A DNA stretch of 57,309 nucleotides. Origin: UBA8752 sp964223495 (lineage in GTDB: Bacteria > Bacteroidota > Bacteroidia > Flavobacteriales_D > Sanyastnellaceae). Under the pieces are notes generated by a model. It was not told the origin of the DNA, searched no databases, and was given only the letters and a program-made list of their open reading frames with translations. How positions within the stretch are numbered: position 1 is the first letter of the stretch; every line of letters begins with the position of its first letter. Made by a program: the position numbers and the translations under genes. Shown in pieces: positions 27,091 through 35,959 of the stretch. The stretch is taken from the NCBI GenBank assembly GCA_964223495.1, contig CAXQGL010000019.1, positions 1-57,309 on the forward strand, given 5' to 3'.

Positions 27091-29526
27091 ATGCCGAATC
27101 GAACCTGCACCTTGGGCTTCCTGATCGCCTTCGTTCCGTTGTTCACGTTTGCACAGGATCCCTGCGAGGATGGTCAATATGCCTTTTCCGTTGTGATACA
27201 GCCGGATGCCTGGCCCTATGAAATGAGCTGGGAATTGACCAATGGGGCAGGGGACATGCTGCTCGAGGCCAATGTGGGCAATGCGAACGATACCCTGTTC
27301 TCCTTCTGCATCGATGCGGTCGATTGGGAAGACTGCATGGTGTTCACCATGAACGATACCTACGGGGATGGCCTGGTGGGAGACGCCTTCTATCAGGTCT
27401 GGTTGGACGGTGAGCAACTCGTACAGGGCAGTGGCAACTACGGTTACGGACAGAGCCACGCCATCGACTGTCCCCCGGGTTGGACGTGCAATGAGGCCAT
27501 CGACCTCGCGCTGGGAGACGATCCGATGGAGGTGACGGCACAAGAGAACATCCAATGGTGGACCTTCACACCGGAAGCGAACGGCATGTATGCATTGTCG
27601 AGCTGTGGTTCCGGCTGTGACACGCGGCTTTGGATCTACGACTACTGCAACATGAACAACTTCGACGACACCAATGAGGGGTCGATTTACTTTGATGACA
27701 ATCAGGGAGGTTGTGGGGACAATGCGGAAAGCGCCCATCTGACCGTGCTGCTGGAAGGTGGCGTCACCTATTGGGTTCGTTTTGCCGACATCACGGGAGG
27801 TTGTGACGGATTCGATTGGACCCTGTCATATGTGGGCCCACCGGAAGGTTGCACAGATTCAGAAGCCTGCAATTACAACCCTGCGGCGGAGGTCGACAAT
27901 GGAAGCTGCGTCTATCCCGGAGATCCCTTGTGCACGGGCCCGGACCTGCTGGTGGTGGAGAGTGCGATCGAGAACAGCCTGCAGGCCGAGACCATGATGG
28001 TCGATGAGAACAACTGCTACATCACGGAGGGCTGCCTGAACGGATACGGTGAGCGCGAACTGGTCCGCTTCACGACACACATCAAGAACATCGGGGACAT
28101 CGATTACTACATCGGCACCACTTCCGCTACGGACTCCACCCAGCAGTTCGAATGGGGCGATTGTCACAACCACTGGCATTACGAGGGATACGCCAAGTAT
28201 GACCTCTTTACGATGGACGGGCAGATGTTGCCCATCGGCTTCAAGAACGGCTTCTGTGTGATGGACCTGGAGTGCAGCGATGGCGGCACATTCCAGTACG
28301 GTTGCAGCAACATGGGCATCTCCGCCCACTGCGGTGACATCTACGGAGCAGGCCTGTCGTGTCAGTGGATTGATGTAACCGGCATTGCGGACGGCATCTA
28401 CCATCTGGTCGTGAGGGTCAATTGGGACTACAGCCCGGATGCCTTGGGGCGCCAGGAGAACAGCTACGAAAACAACTGGGGCGTGGTCTGCATCCAGATG
28501 GACCGCAGCTCCGGCGAATTGGAGGTGGAGGTCTGGGACGATTGTCCCCAGCTCGTGGACTGTGAAGGCACGCCGTATGGTACGCAGCAGATGGACTGCA
28601 CCGGTGAATGCGGCGGCACGGCATTGATGGGCGATCTGGACGCCGATGCGGACCAGGACCTGACGGATGCCGAAGCATATGTGGACGGCATCCTGGGCAA
28701 TGACCTCGAGCCGCTCGCATGCAACGACCTGGATCAGGACGGCGAGCTTACGGTCTCCGATGCCGCCCTGATGGCGCGCTGCCAGTTCTGGGACGTCGCC
28801 CACAGTCATCCGGACAGCAGTGGGTTCCACGACAAGTGTCAATTCCCCGCGCCACACATTGTCAATCCATACGACAGCGTTTGGTTCACGTTGGGAGAGG
28901 TCAACTGGGAACAGGGGTTCTTTGACGTGAACGTCCTCAACCCGCACAACCGGATCCTGGGTTACCAATTCGACGTGAGCTGCGGCATTCAGCAGGTGGT
29001 CAGTCTGGTGGATCCCCTGGAGTACATGATCCAGCCCGAGTTCGCCCTCGGAGGCCATACCATCATCGGACTCAGTTATGAAAACGCTTCCATGCCGAAG
29101 CATTACGAGTGGTCACCCCTGTGCCGGATCTATTGGACGCAGGCCCCGGAGGCTGAACTCTGCATCCAAGGCATCACCGAAGTGGTCAACAGCATGTACC
29201 AGAATGCCGTACCCTACCTCGTGAACCCCTGTGCCACGACCAGCGGAATGGGCGGAGTGTGGGCCGGTGCTTCATTGAAGGTCAGTCCCAATCCGGTGCA
29301 GGCCGGTGAGGGTTTGTGGTTGTCATTCGCAGGAGGCGATCTGACCGGCGCGGAAGTACGTTGGTTGGATCTGACCGGTCGTATCCTGGACAGGACCAGA
29401 TGGGCCGGAGGTGAGCGTTTCCTGCTGGGGACCGAAGGCCGTGCGGCAGGGAGTTACCTGATCCAGGTGGTGGATTCCCGGAGAGGGGACGACCTTCTGC
29501 ACACCCTGCGGGTCACCGTGCGCTGA
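27091..29526 (+). CDS. Secreted lysyl oxidase-family protein with T9SS type A sorting domain (LOX 1)
   Basis: Lysyl oxidases are copper/LTQ enzymes that deaminate peptidyl lysine to allysine, which then cross-links proteins. Signal peptide 1-22. A beta domain (23-130) and a PPC-like domain (131-247) come first, then a GCTDSEACNY module. The LOX domain (about 285-480) has the copper motif C358-H359-N-H361-W-H363, K385 in GFKNGFC and Y418 in DIYGAGLSCQW, which align with the human LTQ lysine and tyrosine. SCQWIDVTGIADGIYHL and YENN are also LOX-like. A dockerin-like pair (about 505-560), a cohesin-like domain (about 575-710) and a sorting domain (about 730-811) follow. The 3' end overlaps the convergent DMT gene by 14 bases. 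Substrate unknown. Confidence 0.88.
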   Translation: MPNRTCTLGFLIAFVPLFTFAQDPCEDGQYAFSVVIQPDAWPYEMSWELTNGAGDMLLEANVGNANDTLFSFCIDAVDWEDCMVFTMNDTYGDGLVGDAFYQVWLDGEQLVQGSGNYGYGQSHAIDCPPGWTCNEAIDLALGDDPMEVTAQENIQWWTFTPEANGMYALSSCGSGCDTRLWIYDYCNMNNFDDTNEGSIYFDDNQGGCGDNAESAHLTVLLEGGVTYWVRFADITGGCDGFDWTLSYVGPPEGCTDSEACNYNPAAEVDNGSCVYPGDPLCTGPDLLVVESAIENSLQAETMMVDENNCYITEGCLNGYGERELVRFTTHIKNIGDIDYYIGTTSATDSTQQFEWGDCHNHWHYEGYAKYDLFTMDGQMLPIGFKNGFCVMDLECSDGGTFQYGCSNMGISAHCGDIYGAGLSCQWIDVTGIADGIYHLVVRVNWDYSPDALGRQENSYENNWGVVCIQMDRSSGELEVEVWDDCPQLVDCEGTPYGTQQMDCTGECGGTALMGDLDADADQDLTDAEAYVDGILGNDLEPLACNDLDQDGELTVSDAALMARCQFWDVAHSHPDSSGFHDKCQFPAPHIVNPYDSVWFTLGEVNWEQGFFDVNVLNPHNRILGYQFDVSCGIQQVVSLVDPLEYMIQPEFALGGHTIIGLSYENASMPKHYEWSPLCRIYWTQAPEAELCIQGITEVVNSMYQNAVPYLVNPCATTSGMGGVWAGASLKVSPNPVQAGEGLWLSFAGGDLTGAEVRWLDLTGRILDRTRWAGGERFLLGTEGRAAGSYLIQVVDSRRGDDLLHTLRVTVR

Positions 29527-30370
29527 CTGTCGGCTTTCGAACCTGACCAGCCGACAACGTGTTGGCCGTCACCGCGGCCAGCACCACGACGATGCCGACG
29601 AGTGACCAACCCGTGATCCGTTCATCGAACAGGGTCCACGCGAGGATGAGCGCGAGGATGGCCCCGAAATATTTGAACGGCATGACACGCGCCGCATCCT
29701 CGAGGTGAAGCGCCTTGGTCATGGCCACCTGGGCTACGAGCGACAATACCCCGATGCCGACGGCCATGCCCCACTGTGTGGCCGTCATCGGATGCCAGAC
29801 CGTGGCGCTCCAGCTGCCCATGATGGGGGTGGCGATCATGTGGAACCACGTGACGACGCCCACCGCGCTGTCGGATTCGCGGCATTTGATGGTGGCGAGG
29901 TAGGCCACGGCTGCCCCGAAGGCGCTGCCCATGCCCATGAGCAGATAGAGCCACGACACCCTGGGGTCGAATCCCTTCACCATCAGGATGCCCCCGAACG
30001 CCGCGGCGAAATACAGCCAGCGGTGCGGTTTGATGCGCTGCCCATCGAAGGCGATGGCGAGCAGCACGGTGAAGATGGGCGACAGGTATTGAATGACGGT
30101 CGCGCTCGCAAGGGGGATGTGCCGGATGGTGTGGAAGAAGAGGGTCAGGGCCACCATGCCGGTAAAGCCCCGGATGAACAGCCACTTTCGGTTGTGTCCC
30201 AAGAGCGGTTCCCCCTTTCGCCAGAGCCAGAAGACGCACAGCACCAGACTGACGGCACTCCGGAGGAAAACAAGCTGGGGCGTGGGCAGGATGGCCAATG
30301 CCTTGACCAATAGATTGGCGGAGGTGTAGAGCACCACCGACTGGAGCATGAAGATGAGCCCGCGCGACAT
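29513..30370 (-). CDS. DMT superfamily (EamA) transporter
   Basis: An inner-membrane exporter-type protein of 285 residues with ten hydrophobic segments in two EamA halves (about 5-135 and 148-275). The family motifs LVFLRSAVSLVLC and FRPSATVIQYLSPIF-like segment (here SATVIQYLSPIFT) are visible in the first half and LEDAARVMPFKYFGAILAL in the second. Such proteins export amino acids, nucleobases or other metabolites. It is the last gene of the icmF operon, 21 bases after the small membrane protein. The substrate could be an amino acid or keto acid linked to the upstream aminotransferase, which is inference only. Confidence 0.88.
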   Translation of the reverse strand: MSRGLIFMLQSVVLYTSANLLVKALAILPTPQLVFLRSAVSLVLCVFWLWRKGEPLLGHNRKWLFIRGFTGMVALTLFFHTIRHIPLASATVIQYLSPIFTVLLAIAFDGQRIKPHRWLYFAAAFGGILMVKGFDPRVSWLYLLMGMGSAFGAAVAYLATIKCRESDSAVGVVTWFHMIATPIMGSWSATVWHPMTATQWGMAVGIGVLSLVAQVAMTKALHLEDAARVMPFKYFGAILALILAWTLFDERITGWSLVGIVVVLAAVTANTLSAGQVRKPTVSAR

Positions 30371-30391
30371 CCGGCGCGAAGGTCGGTGGAA

Positions 30392-30835
30392 TCAGCGCAC
30401 GGGCCGCAGGCGCACCGCCAACTTCCACCCGAGCCACCCCATGGGCAGGTACCCCGCAATGTCGAGGACGAGGAAACCGATGGGCTGCCCGGGCAGCATG
30501 AAGGCGTTGGCGATACCTCCGATGAGGACGAATCCGGCCACGATCATGGGCACCCGCAGGCTCCGATTGGCGGCGAGAAGTCCCGCCACGAGGGCACCGC
30601 AAAAGGCGCCGTTCCAGTGTGCAAGCAGCGGGCCGGCCATGTGGATGGGCTCCAGGGTCTCGAAATAGGCCCGCCAGACGGCCTGCATGGCTTCCTGATC
30701 CGCAGAAGGATCGTAGGCGGGGGCAGTGGGCGCACCGAACAGTAGACCCAACGGCATCAGCAGAAGGCCATTGGCTGGCATGCTGGCGAAGGCGCCGACG
30801 ACACCCGCGAGAATGTTGCGAAGGGTGGGGTTCAT
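30392..30835 (-). CDS. Small integral membrane protein, function unknown
   Basis: Start at 30835 is chosen because it gives MNPTLRNILAGVVGAF, a typical first helix; the open frame upstream runs through the aminotransferase end and is not membrane-like. The 147 residues contain about four hydrophobic helices, with a soluble loop between the first two (YDPSADQEAMQAVWRAYFETL). It resembles small conserved membrane proteins of Bacteroidota with no known role. It sits 34 bases after the aminotransferase and 21 before the DMT gene, so it belongs to the operon. Confidence 0.75.
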   Translation of the reverse strand: MNPTLRNILAGVVGAFASMPANGLLLMPLGLLFGAPTAPAYDPSADQEAMQAVWRAYFETLEPIHMAGPLLAHWNGAFCGALVAGLLAANRSLRVPMIVAGFVLIGGIANAFMLPGQPIGFLVLDIAGYLPMGWLGWKLAVRLRPVR

Positions 30836-30869
30836 GGCATGGGAGGTTCGTCCAAGATAGTTGGGGGAC

Positions 30870-31775
30870 TTAGAAGGGCAAGGGGGTGGCTGTCTCGAGG
30901 ATGTGGTCTTCATAGCCATGTTGCATCCGCCGGGTGATGGATCCCTTGTCTCCACCCGCGATTCGCCGACCATCCACCTCGGTCACATGGGCCAGGGCAC
31001 CCATCGTCCCGGTGGTGAATGCCTCCTCTGCGGTATACAGCTCGGTCAGCGAGAGGTCGGCTTCCCTTGCTTCTATGCCCAGCCGGGAGGCCATATCCAG
31101 GACGAATTGCCGGGTCAGTCCCGGAAGGCAGGCGTGGGCAAAAGGGGTCAGCAATACCCCCTTGCGGACCACGAAGAGGTTGGTTGCATTGGTCTCGGCA
31201 AGGAACCCCCGGTCATCCAGCATGACCGCGTCATCCGCTCCGGCCACATTGGCGTCGATTTTCGCCAGGATGTTGTTGAGCAGGTTGTTGTGGTGGATGT
31301 GGCTGTCGAGGAATTGCGGGCTGTTGCGCCGGATGGCGCTGGTGACCAGCCGGATGCCTTCATCGCCGTAGACCATGCCTTTGTACTCGGGCAGGATGAT
31401 CAGGGTCGGACCGTGCACATTGAGCCTCGGGTCCATCCCGCTGGTCGATTTCCGGCCCCGGGACAGGGTGATGCGGCAATGGACACCGTCCCGCATGCCA
31501 TTGGCCTCGAGGGTCTGGAAAATGGCATCGCGCAGGGCGTCCCGGGAGGGAATGTCGGTGAAGGCGAGGGCGTGGGCCGAGTCGACAAGCCGATCCAGAT
31601 GCGGCTCGAGCTGGATGGCATGGCCATCGGTGATCCGAAGGCCCTCCCAGACGGCATCGCCCCCTTGGACCACACTGTCCAGGACGTGGACGTGGGCAGC
31701 TTCGCGGGGGACAAGTCCATTGACCCAGCACTGGGTGCCGGCATTGCGGGGATCGGGTTGATTGAATCTGGCCAT
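30870..31775 (-). CDS. Class IV aminotransferase (branched-chain aminotransferase-like)
   Basis: A cytoplasmic PLP enzyme of fold type IV, 301 residues. Family marks: VWEGLRITDGHAIQLEPHLDRL at the N-terminus, the RITLSRGRKS strand, the lysine in HNNLLNNILAKIDAN that should hold PLP, the phosphate-binding ETNATNLFVV, and EAFTTGTMGALAHVTEVDGR. Relatives include branched-chain aminotransferase, D-amino acid aminotransferase and aminodeoxychorismate lyase; the sequence looks most like IlvE-type enzymes. Its ATG shares a base with the stop of the P-loop gene upstream (TGATG), so they are translationally coupled. In plants the same two domains are fused in one protein annotated as a branched-chain aminotransferase-like protein. 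Confidence 0.88.
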   Translation of the reverse strand: MARFNQPDPRNAGTQCWVNGLVPREAAHVHVLDSVVQGGDAVWEGLRITDGHAIQLEPHLDRLVDSAHALAFTDIPSRDALRDAIFQTLEANGMRDGVHCRITLSRGRKSTSGMDPRLNVHGPTLIILPEYKGMVYGDEGIRLVTSAIRRNSPQFLDSHIHHNNLLNNILAKIDANVAGADDAVMLDDRGFLAETNATNLFVVRKGVLLTPFAHACLPGLTRQFVLDMASRLGIEAREADLSLTELYTAEEAFTTGTMGALAHVTEVDGRRIAGGDKGSITRRMQHGYEDHILETATPLPF

Positions 31776-32491
31776 CAGATTGCGCGTTCGAGAAGGTGTT
31801 GGTATGCCCCGGTGCAGGCTGCATGAAGGTCGTCAAGATGGTCAGGAACCACGGGCGTAATCTGTGGGCGGGCTTCCCATCCCGTGGAGGCATGGACCCC
31901 CGAGTACCACCAGGGTGCCCATGGTCCGTCCTCTTCACGGGGTCCGGCTTTCCAATGGAGGATGGCGGGATCCCAAGTGAGCCCAAGACGGTCGCAAAGG
32001 GTGCGCAACAGGGATTCCGGATTTTCCTGAAGGCGGTCGCTGCAGACCACCACGGGCGGGTTGCCCTCGGATTCCATCTGTTTGGCGAGTTCCATCTGGT
32101 GCACGTAGCACAGGTCGCGCATCAGCGGCCGGTCGATGTGTGCCCCATAGGAGGCCATGACCGCAGCGGGGTTTCGAAAGAGGATGACATGCCGGTGGTC
32201 CCGAAACGAGGACCATGGAAGGCCGAGCGTGTGGTTGGCGATGTGCTTGCAGAAGAGCACGCGATCCCCTGTGGCTTCCTCTGGTGTGGGGGCCATGAAG
32301 GCCAGCGCAGCTTCCGGTGTCGATGGGCGTTGGGCCAGGGTCACTTCCCGACATGGTCGCTCCGCTCCCGTGTGGATGAGGAAATGACCATACAACGGCT
32401 CATCGAGCACCCGGGTGTCGCTCCGTTGGGCGAAGCTGTACATGAGCGCGGTACTCATGGAGCGTGGGCCGGACCACAGCGAAATGACCAT
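31775..32491 (-). CDS. P-loop sulfotransferase-like protein
   Basis: A 238-residue cytoplasmic protein with a sulfotransferase-type P-loop at its very N-terminus (LWSGPRSMSTALMYSFAQR), followed by FCKHIANHTLG and HVILFRNPAAVMASY, the expected PAPS 3'-phosphate-binding region. The C-terminal part (LCDRLGLTWDPAILHWKAGP) is also typical. True sulfuryl transfer is not shown; many members of this branch are uncharacterised. It starts 3 bases after the icmF stop and overlaps the aminotransferase start, so it is central to this operon. The pairing equals a known plant fusion (see findings), which suggests a shared pathway on an amino or keto acid. Confidence 0.82.
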   Translation of the reverse strand: MVISLWSGPRSMSTALMYSFAQRSDTRVLDEPLYGHFLIHTGAERPCREVTLAQRPSTPEAALAFMAPTPEEATGDRVLFCKHIANHTLGLPWSSFRDHRHVILFRNPAAVMASYGAHIDRPLMRDLCYVHQMELAKQMESEGNPPVVVCSDRLQENPESLLRTLCDRLGLTWDPAILHWKAGPREEDGPWAPWWYSGVHASTGWEARPQITPVVPDHLDDLHAACTGAYQHLLERAI

Positions 32492-32494
32492 GGG

Positions 32495-35400
32495 TCACAT
32501 ATTGCGGCGATAGGCCCCGCCGACCTCGAACATGGCGTCGGTCAATTGACCGAGGGAGCAGGTCTTTACGGCCTCCATGAGTGCCACGAACAGGTTGTCG
32601 TGCGCCACAGCGGCGGCCTTGACCTGGGCCATGTCCGCTTCGGCCCGCTGGGCGTGGGCCCCGTGGAGGGCGTTCAGCCCATCAATCTGTTGCTGCTTCT
32701 CCTCGGGGGTAGCGCGGATGACTTCTCCGGGGACCAGGGTAGGGGAGCCTTCCTTGGAGAGGTAGGTGTTGACCCCGATGATGGGATACTCGCCGGTATG
32801 CTTCAGTGTCTCGTAGTGGAGTGACTCCTCCTGGATGCGGCTTCGCTGGTACATGGTTTCCATGGCACCGAGTACACCGCCCCGTTCGGTGATCCGGTCG
32901 AATTCGTCCATCACGGCATCCTCAACGAGATCGGTCAATTCCTCAATGATGAAGGAGCCTTGGAGCGGATTCTCATTCTTGGCCAGGCCCAGTTCCCGAT
33001 TGATGATGAGCTGGATGGCGATGGCCCGGCGGACGCTGGATTCGGTTGGCGTCGTGATGGCCTCGTCAAAGGCATTCGTGTGCAGCGAATTGCAGTTGTC
33101 GTAGATGGCGTAGAGTGCCTGCAACGTGGTCCGGATGTCATTGAAGTCGATCTCCTGGGCGTGCAGGGACCGTCCGCTCGTCTGAATGTGGTACTTGAGC
33201 TTCTGGGCCCGTTCGTCCGCCCCGTATTTCCGGTCGAGGGCCTTGGCCCAGATGCGCCGCGCCACCCGGCCGATGACCGCGTACTCCGGGTCGATGCCAT
33301 TGGAGAAGAAGAAACTGAGGTTGGGCCCGAACGCATTGATGTCCATGCCCCGGCTGAGATAGTACTCCACATAGGTGAAGCCATTCGCGAGGGTGAAGGC
33401 GAGCTGCGTGATCGGGTTTGCTCCTGCCTCGGCGATGTGGTAACCGCTGATGGAGACGGAGTAGAAGTTCCGGACGTGCCGGTCGATGAAGTAGGCCTGG
33501 ACATCGCCCATCAGGCGGAGGGCAAATTCCGTGGAGAAGATGCAGGTGTTCTGGGCCTGGTCTTCCTTCAGGATGTCGGCTTGTACGGTGCCGCGTACCT
33601 GGGACAGGGCCTCGGTGGCCAGCCGGGCGTACGTGGCCTGATCGAGGACCTCGTCGCCCGTGCAGCCAAGAAGCAGGAGCCCCAAGCCATCATTGCCTTC
33701 CGGAAGGTCTCCCCGGTAGACGGGGCGGGCGAGCCCCTGATCGTCCCAACGCGCCTTCAGCACGTTCTCTACCTCGGCTTCGAGGCCATGTTCGCGGATG
33801 TGCTTTTCGCAACGCTGGTCAATCGCGGCATTCAGGAAGAAGGCGAGCACCATGGGTGCCGGTCCATTGATGGTCATGGACACGCTGGTGGATGGATCGC
33901 ACAGATCAAACCCGCTGTACAGACGCTTGGCATCGTCGAGGCAACAGACACTGACTCCTGAATTGCCCACTTTGCCGTGGATGTCCGGGCGCAGGTCAGG
34001 GTCCCTGCCGTAAAGCGTGACCGAGTCAAATGCGGTGGAGAGCCTTTTGGCAGGCATGTCCCCGGAAACGTAGTGGAACCGTCGGTTCGTCCGCTCCGGA
34101 CCGCCTTCGCCGGCAAACATCCGGGTGGGGTCCTCGCCTTCCCGCTTGAACGGGTAGATGCCCGCAGTGAAGGGGAAGTGACCGGGCAGGTTCTCCTGAA
34201 GCCCCCAACGGAGCAAGTCTTTCCAACCTTGGAGACGCGGCACGCTGATCTTCGGGATGTCCTTGTGGCTGAGACTCTTGGTCGTGGTCGGAATGCGGAT
34301 TTCCTTGCCGCGCACCTCGAAGATGTAGTCCTCGGCCTGGTAGCGGGCGGCTTCCTCGGGCCAGGATTCGAGCCAATGCAGATTGCGCGGATCGAGGTCC
34401 CGGGCAAGGCTGTTCGCCTTACCGGACACGGCCTCGGCCGCGGGGCCCTCCCCGAGTTCGGCCTTGGCGGTGCGAAGGGCCTGAAGCCGTCCCGCGACGT
34501 CGGCTTGGGCGTCGACCCACGCGTTGTAGCTGCGGACGCTGTCCGCAATCTCGCTCAGATAGCGGGTGCGCTTGGGCGGAATCACGTGCACCTTCTCACT
34601 GTCCCCGGCTTCCGCACAGAATGTGCTCGACAAGGCGGCTCCGGTCTTTTCCGCGAGTGCATTCATCAGCGTCCGGTAGAGGCGATGGGTGCCGGGATCA
34701 TTGAACTGGGAGGCAATGGTGCCGAAGATGGGCAGGCTGTCATCCTGCGCCTCCCAGAGGTCATGGTTGCGCTTGTATTGCTTGCGCACGTCGCGGAGGG
34801 CATCGGCGCCTCCGCGCTTGTCGAATTTGTTGATGGCGACCACATCCGCGAAGTCGAGCATGTCGATCTTCTCCAGCTGGGTTGCGGCTCCGAATTCCGG
34901 GGTCATCACGTACAGCGCGACATTGCTGTGGTCCATGATCTCCGTATCGCTCTGGCCGATGCCGGAGGTTTCGAGAACGATGAGGTCGAAGCCTGCAGCC
35001 TTGAGAATGCACAGCGCATCACCCACGTGGCGGCTCAGGGCGAGGTTGGATTGGCGTGTGGCCAAGGACCGCATGTACACACGGCCCGATGCGATGGCGT
35101 TCATCCGAATGCGGTCGCCGAGGAGCGCTCCACCCGTTTTGCGCTTGGACGGGTCTACCGAGACAATGGCCATGCGCTTGTCTTCGAAGTCGAGCAGAAA
35201 GCGCCGGACCAATTCGTCCACGAGGGAGCTTTTGCCAGCGCCGCCCGTACCCGTGATGCCGAGTACGGGAACGGTCGCCGAGGCCGCCCCGGTCCGGATG
35301 CCGTCGAGGATGCCGGAGTAGGCTTCCGCTCCGACTTCTGCGGCGGTGATGAGTCGGGCCAGATCACCGGGCGCCTTCTTTTCCAGGCGGTCGGCTTCTC

Positions 35401-35881
35401 CCGATGGTTCCACTACCACCGGGAAATCGCACCGCCGGATGACGTCGTCAATCATGCCCTGCAGGCCCATCTCCCGGCCGTCGTCGGGATGATAGATGCG
35501 TTCGATGCCGTAATCGTGGAGCTCGGCGATTTCTTCGGGAAGGATGGTGCCGCCCCCGCCGCCGAAGATCCGGATGTGCCCGGCCCCGCGCTCATCGAGC
35601 AGGTCCTTCATGTATTTGAAGTACTCCATGTGTCCCCCTTGGTAAGAGGTCATGGCGATGGCCTGCGCGTCCTCCTCGATGGCGCAGTTCACCACCTCAT
35701 CTACCGAGCGGTCGTGGCCCAGGTGGATGATCTCACAACCGGAACGCTGCAGGATGCGCCGCATGATGTTGATGGCGGCATCGTGGCCATCGAACAGGGA
35801 AGCGGCGGTGACGATGCGAATCGGGTGGCCCGATCGCGTGGCCGCAGGCGTAGGGGTGTCTTTCGGTTGAGAGGATTCCAT
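32495..35881 (-). CDS. icmF: Fused isobutyryl-CoA mutase (IcmF)
   Basis: A coenzyme B12 enzyme that interconverts isobutyryl-CoA and n-butyryl-CoA (and often isovaleryl/pivalyl-CoA), carrying its own G-protein chaperone. Order: B12-binding domain (about 20-150, D31-G-H33 base-off motif and GGGGGTILPEEI), MeaB-like GTPase (Walker A GTGGAGKSS at about 211-219, NKFD at the base-specificity site), a linker, and the mutase barrel (about 560-1128) with EDPTRMFAGEGGPERTNRRF. The phenylalanine in TRMFAGE is the IcmF form; methylmalonyl-CoA mutase has tyrosine there. The ATG at 35881 gives a normal N-terminus; a TAACTTTA box at 35903-35910 lies within the longer open frame and argues against it. First gene of a five-gene operon. 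Confidence 0.94.
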   Translation of the reverse strand: MESSQPKDTPTPAATRSGHPIRIVTAASLFDGHDAAINIMRRILQRSGCEIIHLGHDRSVDEVVNCAIEEDAQAIAMTSYQGGHMEYFKYMKDLLDERGAGHIRIFGGGGGTILPEEIAELHDYGIERIYHPDDGREMGLQGMIDDVIRRCDFPVVVEPSGEADRLEKKAPGDLARLITAAEVGAEAYSGILDGIRTGAASATVPVLGITGTGGAGKSSLVDELVRRFLLDFEDKRMAIVSVDPSKRKTGGALLGDRIRMNAIASGRVYMRSLATRQSNLALSRHVGDALCILKAAGFDLIVLETSGIGQSDTEIMDHSNVALYVMTPEFGAATQLEKIDMLDFADVVAINKFDKRGGADALRDVRKQYKRNHDLWEAQDDSLPIFGTIASQFNDPGTHRLYRTLMNALAEKTGAALSSTFCAEAGDSEKVHVIPPKRTRYLSEIADSVRSYNAWVDAQADVAGRLQALRTAKAELGEGPAAEAVSGKANSLARDLDPRNLHWLESWPEEAARYQAEDYIFEVRGKEIRIPTTTKSLSHKDIPKISVPRLQGWKDLLRWGLQENLPGHFPFTAGIYPFKREGEDPTRMFAGEGGPERTNRRFHYVSGDMPAKRLSTAFDSVTLYGRDPDLRPDIHGKVGNSGVSVCCLDDAKRLYSGFDLCDPSTSVSMTINGPAPMVLAFFLNAAIDQRCEKHIREHGLEAEVENVLKARWDDQGLARPVYRGDLPEGNDGLGLLLLGCTGDEVLDQATYARLATEALSQVRGTVQADILKEDQAQNTCIFSTEFALRLMGDVQAYFIDRHVRNFYSVSISGYHIAEAGANPITQLAFTLANGFTYVEYYLSRGMDINAFGPNLSFFFSNGIDPEYAVIGRVARRIWAKALDRKYGADERAQKLKYHIQTSGRSLHAQEIDFNDIRTTLQALYAIYDNCNSLHTNAFDEAITTPTESSVRRAIAIQLIINRELGLAKNENPLQGSFIIEELTDLVEDAVMDEFDRITERGGVLGAMETMYQRSRIQEESLHYETLKHTGEYPIIGVNTYLSKEGSPTLVPGEVIRATPEEKQQQIDGLNALHGAHAQRAEADMAQVKAAAVAHDNLFVALMEAVKTCSLGQLTDAMFEVGGAYRRNM

Positions 35882-35902
35882 GCGCGTTTCAATGGAGCAG
35901 GG

Positions 35903-35910
35903 TAAAGTTA
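35903..35910 (-). promoter_or_regulatory. -7-like box TAACTTTA upstream of icmF
   Basis: On the minus strand, 21 bases before the icmF ATG. It matches TAnnTTTG except for the last base. No TTG sits at the standard spacing. Confidence 0.35.
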
Positions 35911-35959
35911 GCCCAGCCCGTGAGGCCACGCGGGATTTCCGGCCTGTCCTTCAGAAGGA

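Noticed and set aside
33977..35905. 642-codon open frame on the plus strand
   Set aside because: Antisense to icmF; no recognisable domain and no start signals.
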